64,000 nt of DNA, taken from NCBI GenBank assembly GCA_019347575.1, contig JAHWKY010000022.1, forward strand, positions 1 to 64,000. Direction: 5' to 3'. Each line of letters begins with the position of its first letter. Position 1 is the first letter of the stretch. The translations under genes were made by a program, and so were the position numbers. This stretch comes from Actinomycetota bacterium. GTDB taxonomy: Bacteria > Actinomycetota > Nitriliruptoria > Nitriliruptorales > Nitriliruptoraceae. Shown here piece after piece: positions 6,885-15,672 of this stretch. A model generated the notes under the pieces. That model searched no databases and had not been told where the DNA came from. It was given only the letters and a program-made list of their open reading frames with translations.

Positions 6885-8815
6885 AGGCCTCTCCATCGGT
6901 ACACGCGGACGCTGCCCTTGAGCGGATAGGGGTTGGTGATCCTGGTCTCGTAGGCGACGAACGACGCTCCCGAGGACAGGGCAGGCGCATCGAGGACGTC
7001 GTGGGACATCGCCAGCTCGCCGTCCTCGAACCCGAGCTGACCCGGTCGGCCTCTCAGGTCGACCCTCGTCAGCCGGCCCCGGGAGATATCGAAGATGAAC
7101 ACGTCGTGGGGGTGGCCCCCGTCATCGAGCAGTGGGTAGCCGTCGGTGGGCCAGTTCCGCTCTGGGCCGGGGTCGTCCGGGGTGAGCCCCGCCTGTGAGA
7201 GGAAGGCGACGAAGTTGCCATCCGGCGACAACGTCGGGTTCCACGCCACCCAGTGGTCCTGCGTGTCACCCTCGAACGGCAACCTCGGCCTGTCCGCCGG
7301 TGGACTCTCGGCCTGGGTGCCGTCGGCCTTCACGCTCACCCGCCGGGTCGTGTCGGTGGCCCGATCACGCAGGAAGATGTCCCACTGCTCGTTGGTGTCG
7401 TCCTCGACCAGGTTGGTCGAGTTCGACGAGAACAGGACGTAGCGTCCGTCGTTCGACACGCAGTGGCTGGCGGCTCGGGGTTGGTGGCTGTCGCCGAAGG
7501 CCCCCCAGGCGTGCCCATCCCCCTGCTCACCCGAGGAGGACACGCTCACGATCTCGGTGCGTCCGGTCACGCGGTCACGCAGGAACAGGTCGGGTCCGTC
7601 GTTGAGGTCACCCGGTACGAGGGTGGACACGCGCGATCGGAACGCCACGTAGCGGCCGTTGGGCGCCATACACGGCACCGCAGAGACGGTGGTGCGGAAC
7701 TCCACGCGCTCTTGGTTGTCGCTGCGCACGTCCTCACGCGGGGGCGGCTCTCCGGTCCACGTCACGGACACCCGCTCGGTGGTGCCGGCCAGACGGTCGC
7801 GGACGAACACATCCACGCTCTGGGGGGTGTCGCCTTCGACGAGATCGTCGGCGGCCGACTCGAACAGCACGTACCGGCCGTCGTGGGAGATCGACGCGAT
7901 CTCGGCCGCCACGCTGCCGAGCACGTCGGGGACGTCCTGGCGCGCTGGGTAGCCGAGCTGCTCCGGGTAGTCCTGGGGCGGCCGACGGATCGGTCCACCG
8001 TGGATCGACACCGAGACCAGATCGGTCCGGCCCGCGACCAGGTCGCGCACGAAGATGTCGGTGACATCGTTGGTGTCCCCGACCACCACGTTCGACGCGG
8101 CAGTCGAGAACACGACGACCCGCCCGTCGCCCGAGAGCATGTAGTTGTGCACCGGCGCGTTCGCGAGCTCGCCTGACTGCCCGATCGACGCGATCGTCGT
8201 CTCGCCGGTGCGAAGGTCGTACACCACGACCTGGTCGCACGGACCGGGATCGGGTGGTGGGCTGCTCAGGTTCCCGCGGCTGATCCAGTACAACGCCGAG
8301 ACGGCCGTCAGCCCGGGTGGCTGCGCCGCACACGGCGTGGGATCCATGCCCGCGATGCGTGTGTCGGTCGAGGCGAAGGCCACCTGCCCGCCATCCGCGG
8401 AGATGCTCGCTCCCTGGCTGCGCCAGGGCTCGACCGCCCGCAGATCGTCGGGGGTCCGCTCGGGGGTCAGGGTGCGTTGGCCACCGACCGGCAGTTCCTC
8501 CAGCGGGTCCGGATCGACCCCGGGTGGGGACGTGGCTGAGGGTCGCGCGACCGTGCCTGGAGCGAGGCTGCCGTCTGGCGTCGACGACGCCACCGCCGCG
8601 GGATCGGGGCCGAGGATCTGACGCAGGTAGTCCTCGCTCAGGGTGTCGAACCCGGTGGCGAAGCGGCTGCTGTAGTCCGCGTCTGCGGCGGGAGGCAGGT
8701 CCGGCAGGACCCGCTGCGATGGGACCTGGAGTCCCATCACGAGCGCGACGACGACCGGGATGATCGCCCCGGGCGTGACCGCGGCGACGACCGCGTTGCG
8801 GGGTCCACGCCTCAC
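6881..8815 (-). CDS. Membrane-anchored or secreted PD40/TolB-type beta-propeller protein
   Basis: 644 residues. The GTG at 8815 is preferred because AAGGGGGAA lies 6-7 nt upstream; longer in-frame starts lack this. An N-terminal hydrophobic segment (about 8-30) serves as signal or anchor. About seven WD40-like/PD40 blades follow, each with the pattern S-x-D-G-R-Y-V-x-F-x-S and a strand such as DIFVRDLVAGRTDLVSV. This family forms extracytoplasmic propellers that bind proteins or glycans and has no catalytic signature here. It heads a three-gene operon: its stop overlaps the kinase start by ATGA. That context suggests a role in sensing, though a structural surface protein is also possible. Confidence 0.82.
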   Translation of the reverse strand: MRRGPRNAVVAAVTPGAIIPVVVALVMGLQVPSQRVLPDLPPAADADYSSRFATGFDTLSEDYLRQILGPDPAAVASSTPDGSLAPGTVARPSATSPPGVDPDPLEELPVGGQRTLTPERTPDDLRAVEPWRSQGASISADGGQVAFASTDTRIAGMDPTPCAAQPPGLTAVSALYWISRGNLSSPPPDPGPCDQVVVYDLRTGETTIASIGQSGELANAPVHNYMLSGDGRVVVFSTAASNVVVGDTNDVTDIFVRDLVAGRTDLVSVSIHGGPIRRPPQDYPEQLGYPARQDVPDVLGSVAAEIASISHDGRYVLFESAADDLVEGDTPQSVDVFVRDRLAGTTERVSVTWTGEPPPREDVRSDNQERVEFRTTVSAVPCMAPNGRYVAFRSRVSTLVPGDLNDGPDLFLRDRVTGRTEIVSVSSSGEQGDGHAWGAFGDSHQPRAASHCVSNDGRYVLFSSNSTNLVEDDTNEQWDIFLRDRATDTTRRVSVKADGTQAESPPADRPRLPFEGDTQDHWVAWNPTLSPDGNFVAFLSQAGLTPDDPGPERNWPTDGYPLLDDGGHPHDVFIFDISRGRLTRVDLRGRPGQLGFEDGELAMSHDVLDAPALSSGASFVAYETRITNPYPLKGSVRVYRWRGL

Positions 8816-9247
8816 GGTGGTTCCCCCTTCCCGCATCGCTCGGTCGCGGGCTCTCCGCCAGGATGTTGGCACCTGGGCGTCTCGCTGTCACCAGTGACAG
8901 CCCTGAACCGCTTCCCGTCGTGTCAGGGTTCTCCCTACGGGGTCGTGACTCCTGCCTCGGGCTCGCCGCGGCGGCACGTTCCTGCGATACGGCGGTCGAT
9001 GTACCGCTGTGCTCGGCCCCGGTGGACCGGCTGAGACGACGGCGTGATGGCGCCACGGTTTCAGGCTGGTCGTGCCGTCAGCCGCGATCGCTGGTGGCGC
9101 CACCGGGTGCCGGGATCTCTCCCGGCCGTTCGGTCGAAGGGGTCGGCGGCGAGGTCGCCCCGCTGAACCTACGGTGACGCCGACGTCACACGCGGAGAAA
9201 CGGCCCGGAGCAGCAAGCTGGATACCGCAACAGGCAGGCTGCGTGAC
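8816..9247. promoter_or_regulatory. 432-bp divergent intergenic region with inverted repeats
   Basis: This region separates the propeller operon (minus) from the ATPase-BTAD gene (plus). CTGTCAC/GTGACAG at 8885-8900 is a 7-bp inverted repeat with a 2-nt centre, a possible operator. CCCTGA/TCAGGG arms follow immediately. TACGGT at 9170-9175 could be a -10 for the plus-strand gene. A 104-codon open frame across the region has no family features and is not taken as a gene. Confidence 0.35.
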
Positions 9248-11668
9248 GTGCTGGACTCGCTGGAACGACGGCTCTTCGTGGGACGCGAAAGCGAGCTGGC
9301 CACGTTCCGGGGCGCTCTCACGGGCTCCCCGCCGCCACTACTGCTGGTCCTCGGCAGCGGAGGATCAGGCAAGAGCACCCTCCTGCGGGCCTTCGCGCGG
9401 TTGGCCCGGGAGGAGGACCGTACGGTCGTCGAGATCGATGGCGGCTCCATCGCTCCGAGTCCGGATGCGCTGCTGCGTGCGCTAGGCGGCACCCACATCC
9501 AGGACACCGTCGAGGGGCTCAACCGTGCTCGCACGGTGTTGCTCATCGACGACTTCGTCTCCTTGCGACCAGTGTCACGCTTCCTCTTCGACATGCTGCT
9601 CCCGGAGCTCGAGCCGGGTTGTCGCGTCGTCATCGCCAGCCGCCTCGAGTTGCCTCCCGACCCTTGGGTGCGTCTCTGGCGCCCGATCATCCGCACGCTG
9701 CGCCTGGCTCCTTTCACACCTGCTGAGATGAACGAGTACCTCACGCGCCGGGGCATCGACGGAGCCGGGTTCGTGGATAGCGTTGCCGCGGCCACCGGTG
9801 GCCTACCTCTCGCTGTTGCCTTGGCGGCCGATCTCGCGGAGGAGATGGGAACCCACGACCTCGCCACCGTCGGTGGCTGGAACGTCGCCGTCCGCACGAG
9901 CGCCGAGCGACTCCTGCGTGATGTCGACGATCCGGATCTCCGCGAGCTGCTCGAAGCCGCCACGGTGGTGCATACCTTCGACGAGCCGCTCCTGCGCACG
10001 ATGACGGACCACGACGTCGCCGCACCACTCGCACGCCTCGCACACCTGTCGATCGTCGCCCCGGTTCCAGGCGGGCTCCGACTCCACGAGCACGTCCGGG
10101 CCGTGCTGGCGCAGGATCTCCGGTGGCGCGATCCTGATCGCCACACGATCTACCGCGTGCGTGCTGCGAGTCACCTGGCGGAGAGGATGCGCGACGCGAC
10201 CGGGGACGACCTGGCGTGGCTCGTCGAACAACGGCTGTACCTGTGGCAGAACGCCCTGGTGAAGACGCTCCTGTTCGACGAAGCGGACGTCGCCGTGGCC
10301 AACCTCACCCCGTTGCGAGTCGAGGACCGCGACGGGGTCCTCGACTTCTGGCGCCGGTTCGTTCCGCGCTCAGACGAGGAGGCCACACCCGGCGATGAGC
10401 TCGCGATCGAGGTCCTCGCTCGTCTCGTCGACCACCCCGGCGAGGAGATCATGGTCGCCCGTGACCGTGACGGCCGCATCGTCGCCGTTGCCGTTCTCGC
10501 GCGGGTGGCATCCGACTCGCTCGACGCGCTGCCAGCAGACGTGGTCGGGCTCGCTGAGACGTGGCTCGGACCCAGCCTGCCCGAACGATGTAGCACCAGC
10601 GACGTGTACTACGTCGGACCGATCGTGGCGGACCCGCGTGACGCCCTCACGACGACGCCTGCGCTCCGACGCCACGTGCTCTCGGTCTTGACCCGTGGCG
10701 GGCGGTTCCTGACGGTGACACGCCGACCTATGATCGCGTCACTCCTCGAACTGCTCGGGTTCCACCCACACGACACAGCTCTTGCTGACCACGAAGGCAG
10801 ACGATCGTTCGTCCTTCGGTTGGCACCCCACGAGGTCGTCGACTGGGTCGAAGCGGTCATCTCCCGGATCCCGGTGTCCACCACCACGCCACGGCAAGGC
10901 CCTCTGTCGGAGGTCGCATCCGGACCGGAACTGGCCGAGCCAGCTGTCAGCGGCGAGGTAACGGTCCGTGTCCTCGGCGGGCTTCAGGTCCGGCGGGGGG
11001 ACGCTGACGTCACCCCCCCGGCCGGCGTCCCGGCTCAAGCCGTGAAGATCCTCGCGGTCTCGGGCGGACAGCTGCACGTCGAGCAGCTCGCCGAGAGGCT
11101 CTGGCCCGACGTTGACGCCGATCGAGGCCGTCGGCGGATGCGTAACGTGGTGGCGCGCGTCCGTGAGTCCTGCGGAGACATCGTGGTGCGGGACGGCGAC
11201 GTGATCTCGTTCCGGGAACACGTCGTCATCGATCTGGTGGAGATCGAGCGTGACGTCAGAGCGGCGCTCGCAGCGGCAGCAGGCAGCCGGCCGCCGGAAG
11301 CCCGGACGCTGGCCCAACGCGCCGTGGACCGCTACGCCGGTGAGCTACTCCCCGCGGATCCCTACGATGCGTGGACGGTCGCGCCCCGCGAGCGGGCGCG
11401 CCGTTGGCTCGTGATAGCCCTCGATCTCCTCGCGGATGCTGCGCGGGACGAGGGTCGGATCGACGACGCCGTCGCGTTGCTGGAGGAGGGCATCGAGGCC
11501 GACCCCTACGACGAGACCCGGTACGTGCGAGCCGTGAGGGTTCTGCTCGCTGCGGGACGTCACGCGCGTGCCGCGACCGTACTCGCCCGTGCGCGGCGAC
11601 ACCTCGCAGAGCTCGGACTCGAGCCGTCGGCGGAGCTGGCCAGCCTCGAGCTCAGGCTCCGGGACTAG
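9248..11668 (+). CDS. ATPase with C-terminal winged-helix and BTAD domains, likely transcriptional regulator
   Basis: 806 residues. The N-terminus is an AAA/STAND-like NTPase: Walker A GSGGSGKS at 36-43 and Walker B VLLIDD at 97-102. A helical region and a sensor-like segment follow to about 340. Residues about 340-545 look like a degenerate GNAT acyltransferase (VYYVGPIVADP, then RRHVLSVLTRGGRFLTVTRR). From about 568 an OmpR/SARP-like winged helix (GEVTVRVLGGLQVRRGD, LWPDVDADRGRRRMRNVVARVRE) leads into a BTAD helical repeat (about 655-800, ending LGLEPSAELASLELRLRD). In ordinary SARP or AfsR-type regulators the DNA-binding and BTAD parts come first; here the order is reversed. The 67-aa and HYR genes that follow on the same strand may be its targets (inference). 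Confidence 0.8.
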   Translation: MLDSLERRLFVGRESELATFRGALTGSPPPLLLVLGSGGSGKSTLLRAFARLAREEDRTVVEIDGGSIAPSPDALLRALGGTHIQDTVEGLNRARTVLLIDDFVSLRPVSRFLFDMLLPELEPGCRVVIASRLELPPDPWVRLWRPIIRTLRLAPFTPAEMNEYLTRRGIDGAGFVDSVAAATGGLPLAVALAADLAEEMGTHDLATVGGWNVAVRTSAERLLRDVDDPDLRELLEAATVVHTFDEPLLRTMTDHDVAAPLARLAHLSIVAPVPGGLRLHEHVRAVLAQDLRWRDPDRHTIYRVRAASHLAERMRDATGDDLAWLVEQRLYLWQNALVKTLLFDEADVAVANLTPLRVEDRDGVLDFWRRFVPRSDEEATPGDELAIEVLARLVDHPGEEIMVARDRDGRIVAVAVLARVASDSLDALPADVVGLAETWLGPSLPERCSTSDVYYVGPIVADPRDALTTTPALRRHVLSVLTRGGRFLTVTRRPMIASLLELLGFHPHDTALADHEGRRSFVLRLAPHEVVDWVEAVISRIPVSTTTPRQGPLSEVASGPELAEPAVSGEVTVRVLGGLQVRRGDADVTPPAGVPAQAVKILAVSGGQLHVEQLAERLWPDVDADRGRRRMRNVVARVRESCGDIVVRDGDVISFREHVVIDLVEIERDVRAALAAAAGSRPPEARTLAQRAVDRYAGELLPADPYDAWTVAPRERARRWLVIALDLLADAARDEGRIDDAVALLEEGIEADPYDETRYVRAVRVLLAAGRHARAATVLARARRHLAELGLEPSAELASLELRLRD

Positions 11669-11748
11669 ACCGGAGCGGCCAGACGGTTACGCCCCGGTGA
11701 GGGACACCGTGGGGACGACCATGGGACCGGGCCGGGACGCGTGTCTCG

Positions 11749-11754
11749 TAGCGT
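11749..11754 (+). promoter_or_regulatory. Candidate -10 box (TAGCGT) for a leaderless transcript
   Basis: TAGCGT ends 7 nt before the ATG at 11762 and no Shine-Dalgarno precedes that ATG. The spacing would place transcription start at the ATG, as for several other genes in the window. No -35 could be assigned. Confidence 0.35.
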
Positions 11755-11761
11755 CGGGCCC

Positions 11762-11965
11762 ATGACCATCTCCTTCGTCCTCCGCCTGGTTCCCGACGCG
11801 CTCGCCGACGGGTCCATCGTGGGCGAGCTCGAAGCCATCGAAACGGGTACGCGCACGGCCATCCGTGACGCGAACGGCCTCATCTCCGCTCTGTTCGACG
11901 TGTCCGTCCGAGCAGGAACCGGCGCAACAGCCGGCAACCACGATCCAGAAGGACTCCGCCCATGA
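11762..11965 (+). CDS. Small protein of unknown function (67 aa)
   Basis: Begins MTISFVLRLVPDALADG and continues with GELEAIETGTRTAIRDANGLIS. It resembles short actinobacterial proteins that share the MTISFVLRLVP start and a following two-strand region, but no function is known to me. It has no signal peptide or membrane segment. The ATGA overlap with the HYR-repeat gene means the two are co-translated. The tail after about residue 50 is rich in Gly, Ala and Thr and probably disordered. An in-frame GTG 21 nt upstream is an alternative start. Confidence 0.6.
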   Translation: MTISFVLRLVPDALADGSIVGELEAIETGTRTAIRDANGLISALFDVSVRAGTGATAGNHDPEGLRP

Positions 11966-14900
11966 ACGCCGTTCCTGTGTCCGCCCGCGCCTGGTCGCTT
12001 CGACGGATGGCCGCACTCTTGGCCGTGGTCGTGCTCACCTCCCTGCTCGTGCCCGGCACTGCCAGCGCGAGTTCGTTGGAGCAGCTCGACCAGGAGGCAT
12101 CGCCCAGCTCCAACGGCTGGTACACCGTGATCGACCCCAGCTACAACCAAGCGGTGTTCCAGACCTTCACGGCCGGGACGACCGGTTCGCTCACGCGCGC
12201 CGACGCCTACCTGCTCGGGGACGCTGGGGCCGGGGACGTGACGGTCGAGATCATCGAGCTCGACGCGCACGGCCTTCCGACGGGCACCGTGATCGGGTCC
12301 GGGAGCGCACCCGCCACACTGTCGGCGTGGAGTCCTGGGTGGGCGGAGGTGGCGTTGAACCAGCCTGCCCCGGTGATCGCAGGCACCACCTACGCGGTGG
12401 GCGTGTCCGGACCCGGCTACCGCTGGATGTACGCCAACAGCTACGCGGGCGGGAACGGCATCGTCCGGGACCAGTACGGCACCTGGATGCAGCAGTCGAG
12501 CGCCGACTACGCCTTCCGGACCTACGTCACGCCACCGAGTCTGATCAACGGCAGCTTCGAGGATGGTCTGAACGCTTGGGTCGTCGCGAACGGCACGGTG
12601 GCGAACGCCACCAGCTACGCCAGCCTGGGCCCGGTCGATGGCGCATCGTTCGCCGTCCTGCACGCCGGCGCCGTGAACGTCTACACGACCCTCAGCCAAG
12701 AGGTGTGGGTCCCCGCCGGCGCGACGCTGTGCGGCTCGGCTTTCTTCAAGGCCAACGACTACCTGCCGTACAACGACGACGGCGCGGTCGTCACCATCGA
12801 GGGTGGGAGTTCGACCACGACCTTGTTCTCCGCGTCCGTGTCCACGGTCGGTGACTACGGCGCGACGCCGTGGACCCCGTTCGGCTTCAGCTTCCCCGCG
12901 AGCGGCAGCTACACGATCGAGGCGCGGGTGCGCAACGTCAGCGACAGCGGCTTCTCGAGCGCGCTGGGGATCGATCACCTCCGCATCTCCACCGGCAGCT
13001 GCAACGCGCCTCACGTGAGCGTGACCGGCGTCGCCCACGGCGCGACCTACGAGTTCGGTACCGTCCCGGTTGCGCAGTGCCAGATCTCCGACGTCGAGGA
13101 CGGCACGCTGTCGGAGCTCGCGGCGCTTTCCCCGATCACCGGCCCCAACGCCGCCAGCGGGCTGGGAGCCCAGACCGCGTCGTGCTCGTACACCGACAGT
13201 GACGGGCTGAGCGCGAGCGCCAGCGTCACCTACACGATCTCCGACACCGCCGCGCCCGACGTCAGCGTGCCCCCCGACGTCGTGGCCGAGGCGACCGGTC
13301 CGGACGGTGCCGTCGTCACCTACCCGCCCGCGACCGCACTGGACGCGGTCGAGGGTGCGATCACCCCCTCCTGTGCGCCGGCCGCAGGCCAGCTGTTCAC
13401 GCTCGGGACGACCACGGTCACGTGCACCGCGACCGACGCCTCCGGCAACACCGGGACGGGATCGTTCACCGTCACGGTGCTCGATACGGCAGGGCCGGTG
13501 CTCGACCTGCCCGCCGGGATGGTCGTCGAGGCGACGTCCGCCAGCGGCGCGATGGTGACCTTCGACGTCGCCGATGCCACAGATGTCGTCGACGGCGCGG
13601 TCGCCACCGTGTGCAACCCCGGGCCCGGGAGCCAGCTCCCCCTCGGGACCACCCAGATCGGATGCACCGCGACCGACGCCAGCGGCAACATCTCCACGGG
13701 CTCATTCGCGATCACGGTGCAGGACTCCACCGCCCCGGTCGTGGCTGTGCCGGCCAACCTCATCATCGAGGCGACAGGACCCACCGGCGCCACCACGACG
13801 TGGTCAGGCGTGTCGGCCGACGACGCCGTGGACGGCAGCCTTCCCGTCGTGTGCGATCCGGCGAGCGGCTCGACGTTCCCTCTGGGGATGCACGCCGTCT
13901 CGTGTTCGGCGGTCGACGCCGCAGGCAACGAGGGCAGCAACAGCTTCTGGATCGAGGTCCAGGACACGACCGCCCCCGTGCTCGAACCGCCCATCGACCT
14001 CACCGTCGAGGCCACCTCCTCGCTCGGCGCCAACGTCGCGTTCGACGCACCTACCGCCACCGACCAGGTGGATGGCACCGTGACGCCGCTCTGCGACTGG
14101 ACGAGCGGTGAGACGTTCTCTCTGGGCACCACCACGGTGACGTGCTCCGCCACGGACGCGGCAGGCAACAGCGCCAGCGTGAGCTTCCAGGTCACGGTGC
14201 ACGACACCACGGCACCGGAGTTCGACGCCCCGTCGGACGTGGTCACCGAGGCCGCCTCCGCCGGCGGCGCGACCGTGGCGTACCCGGGCAGCTCGGCGAC
14301 GGACCTCGTCGACGGGACCGTCGCCGTCGTCTGTGACCCCGGATCAGGAGCGACCTACCCGCTGGGTACGACCACGGTGACGTGCTCCGCCGCCGACGCA
14401 GCCGGCAACCTCGCGACCCGTTCGTTCACCGTCACGGTGCAGGACACCACGCCGCCGCAGGTGCTGGTACCGGCCAACATCGTGGCAGCAGCGATCGACG
14501 CATCGGGTGCCCCCGTGTCGTACACGGGTGCGAGCGCGACCGACACCGTGTCCGGTGTCGTCCCCGTGTCGTGCACCCCGGAGGCGGGAGCCACCTTCCC
14601 GCTCGGGACCACGACCGTGGTGTGCTCGTCCACAGATGGAGCTGGCAACGCGGGATCGGCGAGCTTCACGGTGACGGTGCAGGACGAGACCGCCCCCGTG
14701 GTGACGGTCCCGGCGGATGTCGTGACCGAGGCGACCGGACCCGATGGCGCGACGGTGACCTACGACCCAGCCACGGCGGAGGACAACGTCGACGGCCAGC
14801 TCAGCGCGACGTGCGATCCCGCGTCGGGAACCGTCTACCCGCTCGGGGACACCGCGGTCGGGTGCACCGCGACGGACGCCGCCGGCAACACCGGCATGGG

Positions 14901-15510
14901 CGGCTTCACGGTCACCGTCCGCGACACCACCGCACCAGAGGTCACCGTGTCTGGCAACCTCACGGTCACCGCGACGTCATCGGCCGGCGCCACGGTCAGC
15001 TACGACAGCGCTGCGGCCCTCGACCTCGTCGACGGCGTCCTGACACCGGCCTGCACCAGCGCATCCGGCACGACCTTCCCGCTCGGGGTCACGACCGTGA
15101 CGTGCTCGGCCACGGATGCTGCCGGCAACACCGGCAGCAAGAGCTTCACGGTCACGGTGGCCTACAGCTGGTCGGGGGTGCTGTCACCCCTGTCGACCGA
15201 CACCACACCGGTGTTCCGGCTCGGCCGCGTCGTGCCGGTCAAGTTCGAGCTCACCGGCGCGAGCGCCGGCATCACGGACGCGACCGCCAAGCTGCTGGTC
15301 ACCAAGATCGGCGACAGCACGACAGCAGACGAGGAGGCGGCGGTCTCGGTTTCCAGCGCCGACGCGGGCAACACCTTCCGCTACGACCCGATCGAGGAGC
15401 AGTACGTGTTCAACCTCAGCACCAAGCAGCTCAACGAGGGCACGTGGCGGCTGCGGATCGACCTCGGTGACGGGACGACGAACAGCGTGCTGATCTCGTT
15501 GCGGGGATAG
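11962..15510 (+). CDS. Secreted surface protein with eight HYR repeats and C-terminal PxKF-type domain
   Basis: 1182 residues. A signal peptide (about 1-36, ending GTASAS) is followed by a jelly-roll-like domain (about 40-195) and a carbohydrate-binding-like domain (about 195-350, SLINGSFEDGLNAW). A divergent Ig-like segment comes next, then eight HYR (hyalin-like Ig) repeats, each exactly 80 residues. The C-terminal domain contains RVVPVKFELTG, the hallmark of PxKF-type C-terminal modules. No catalytic motif and no LPxTG sorting signal were seen. HYR repeats usually act in adhesion or as rigid spacers, so an extracellular adhesin or matrix protein is likely. Paired cysteines in each repeat (for example CDPASG and VTCSATD) could form disulphides. 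Confidence 0.85.
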   Translation: MNAVPVSARAWSLRRMAALLAVVVLTSLLVPGTASASSLEQLDQEASPSSNGWYTVIDPSYNQAVFQTFTAGTTGSLTRADAYLLGDAGAGDVTVEIIELDAHGLPTGTVIGSGSAPATLSAWSPGWAEVALNQPAPVIAGTTYAVGVSGPGYRWMYANSYAGGNGIVRDQYGTWMQQSSADYAFRTYVTPPSLINGSFEDGLNAWVVANGTVANATSYASLGPVDGASFAVLHAGAVNVYTTLSQEVWVPAGATLCGSAFFKANDYLPYNDDGAVVTIEGGSSTTTLFSASVSTVGDYGATPWTPFGFSFPASGSYTIEARVRNVSDSGFSSALGIDHLRISTGSCNAPHVSVTGVAHGATYEFGTVPVAQCQISDVEDGTLSELAALSPITGPNAASGLGAQTASCSYTDSDGLSASASVTYTISDTAAPDVSVPPDVVAEATGPDGAVVTYPPATALDAVEGAITPSCAPAAGQLFTLGTTTVTCTATDASGNTGTGSFTVTVLDTAGPVLDLPAGMVVEATSASGAMVTFDVADATDVVDGAVATVCNPGPGSQLPLGTTQIGCTATDASGNISTGSFAITVQDSTAPVVAVPANLIIEATGPTGATTTWSGVSADDAVDGSLPVVCDPASGSTFPLGMHAVSCSAVDAAGNEGSNSFWIEVQDTTAPVLEPPIDLTVEATSSLGANVAFDAPTATDQVDGTVTPLCDWTSGETFSLGTTTVTCSATDAAGNSASVSFQVTVHDTTAPEFDAPSDVVTEAASAGGATVAYPGSSATDLVDGTVAVVCDPGSGATYPLGTTTVTCSAADAAGNLATRSFTVTVQDTTPPQVLVPANIVAAAIDASGAPVSYTGASATDTVSGVVPVSCTPEAGATFPLGTTTVVCSSTDGAGNAGSASFTVTVQDETAPVVTVPADVVTEATGPDGATVTYDPATAEDNVDGQLSATCDPASGTVYPLGDTAVGCTATDAAGNTGMGGFTVTVRDTTAPEVTVSGNLTVTATSSAGATVSYDSAAALDLVDGVLTPACTSASGTTFPLGVTTVTCSATDAAGNTGSKSFTVTVAYSWSGVLSPLSTDTTPVFRLGRVVPVKFELTGASAGITDATAKLLVTKIGDSTTADEEAAVSVSSADAGNTFRYDPIEEQYVFNLSTKQLNEGTWRLRIDLGDGTTNSVLISLRG
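13243..15162 (+). repeat. Eight tandem in-frame 240-bp repeats (HYR domains)
   Basis: Units begin at 13243, 13483, 13723, 13963, 14203, 14443, 14683 and 14923, each opening with a codon for Asp in the D-x-(T/A)-(A/P/G)-P motif. All are exactly 240 bp with no indels, yet they differ clearly in sequence. The register is therefore maintained by selection rather than by very recent duplication. Confidence 0.95.
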
Positions 15511-15602
15511 CTCAAGCGAGCATCGCAGGTACGCGCCGTACGACCGCTCGCGCGGGCGACGGCCCCGGTGGGGCGTCTGACGACGCCCCGCCGGCGAGCC
15601 GC

Positions 15603-15662
15603 TAGCCTGGGTCGCGGCGAGCCGGGAAGCCTGGTCGGCACAGGTAGATGAACGCCGACCGG
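15603..15662 (+). promoter_or_regulatory. Candidate promoter and structured leader of the Mrp operon
   Basis: TAGCCT at 15603-15608 is a possible -10. The leader can form a hairpin: CTGGTCGGC (15631-15639) pairs with GCCGACCGG (15654-15662) over nine positions with one T-G pair and a 14-nt loop. Alternatively, GCCG at 15621-15624 can pair with CGGC at 15636-15639 around GGAAGCCTGGT, which would compete with the first hairpin. Two exclusive folds just before the GTG of a cation-antiporter operon suggest a riboswitch-like leader (inference). I cannot assign it to a named class by eye. Confidence 0.35.
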
Positions 15663-15672
15663 AACGGACGAC

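Noticed and set aside
8863-9177. 104-codon plus-strand frame in the divergent gap
   Set aside because: No Shine-Dalgarno sequence, no recognisable fold and low-complexity Arg/Ser content; it overlaps the likely control region.
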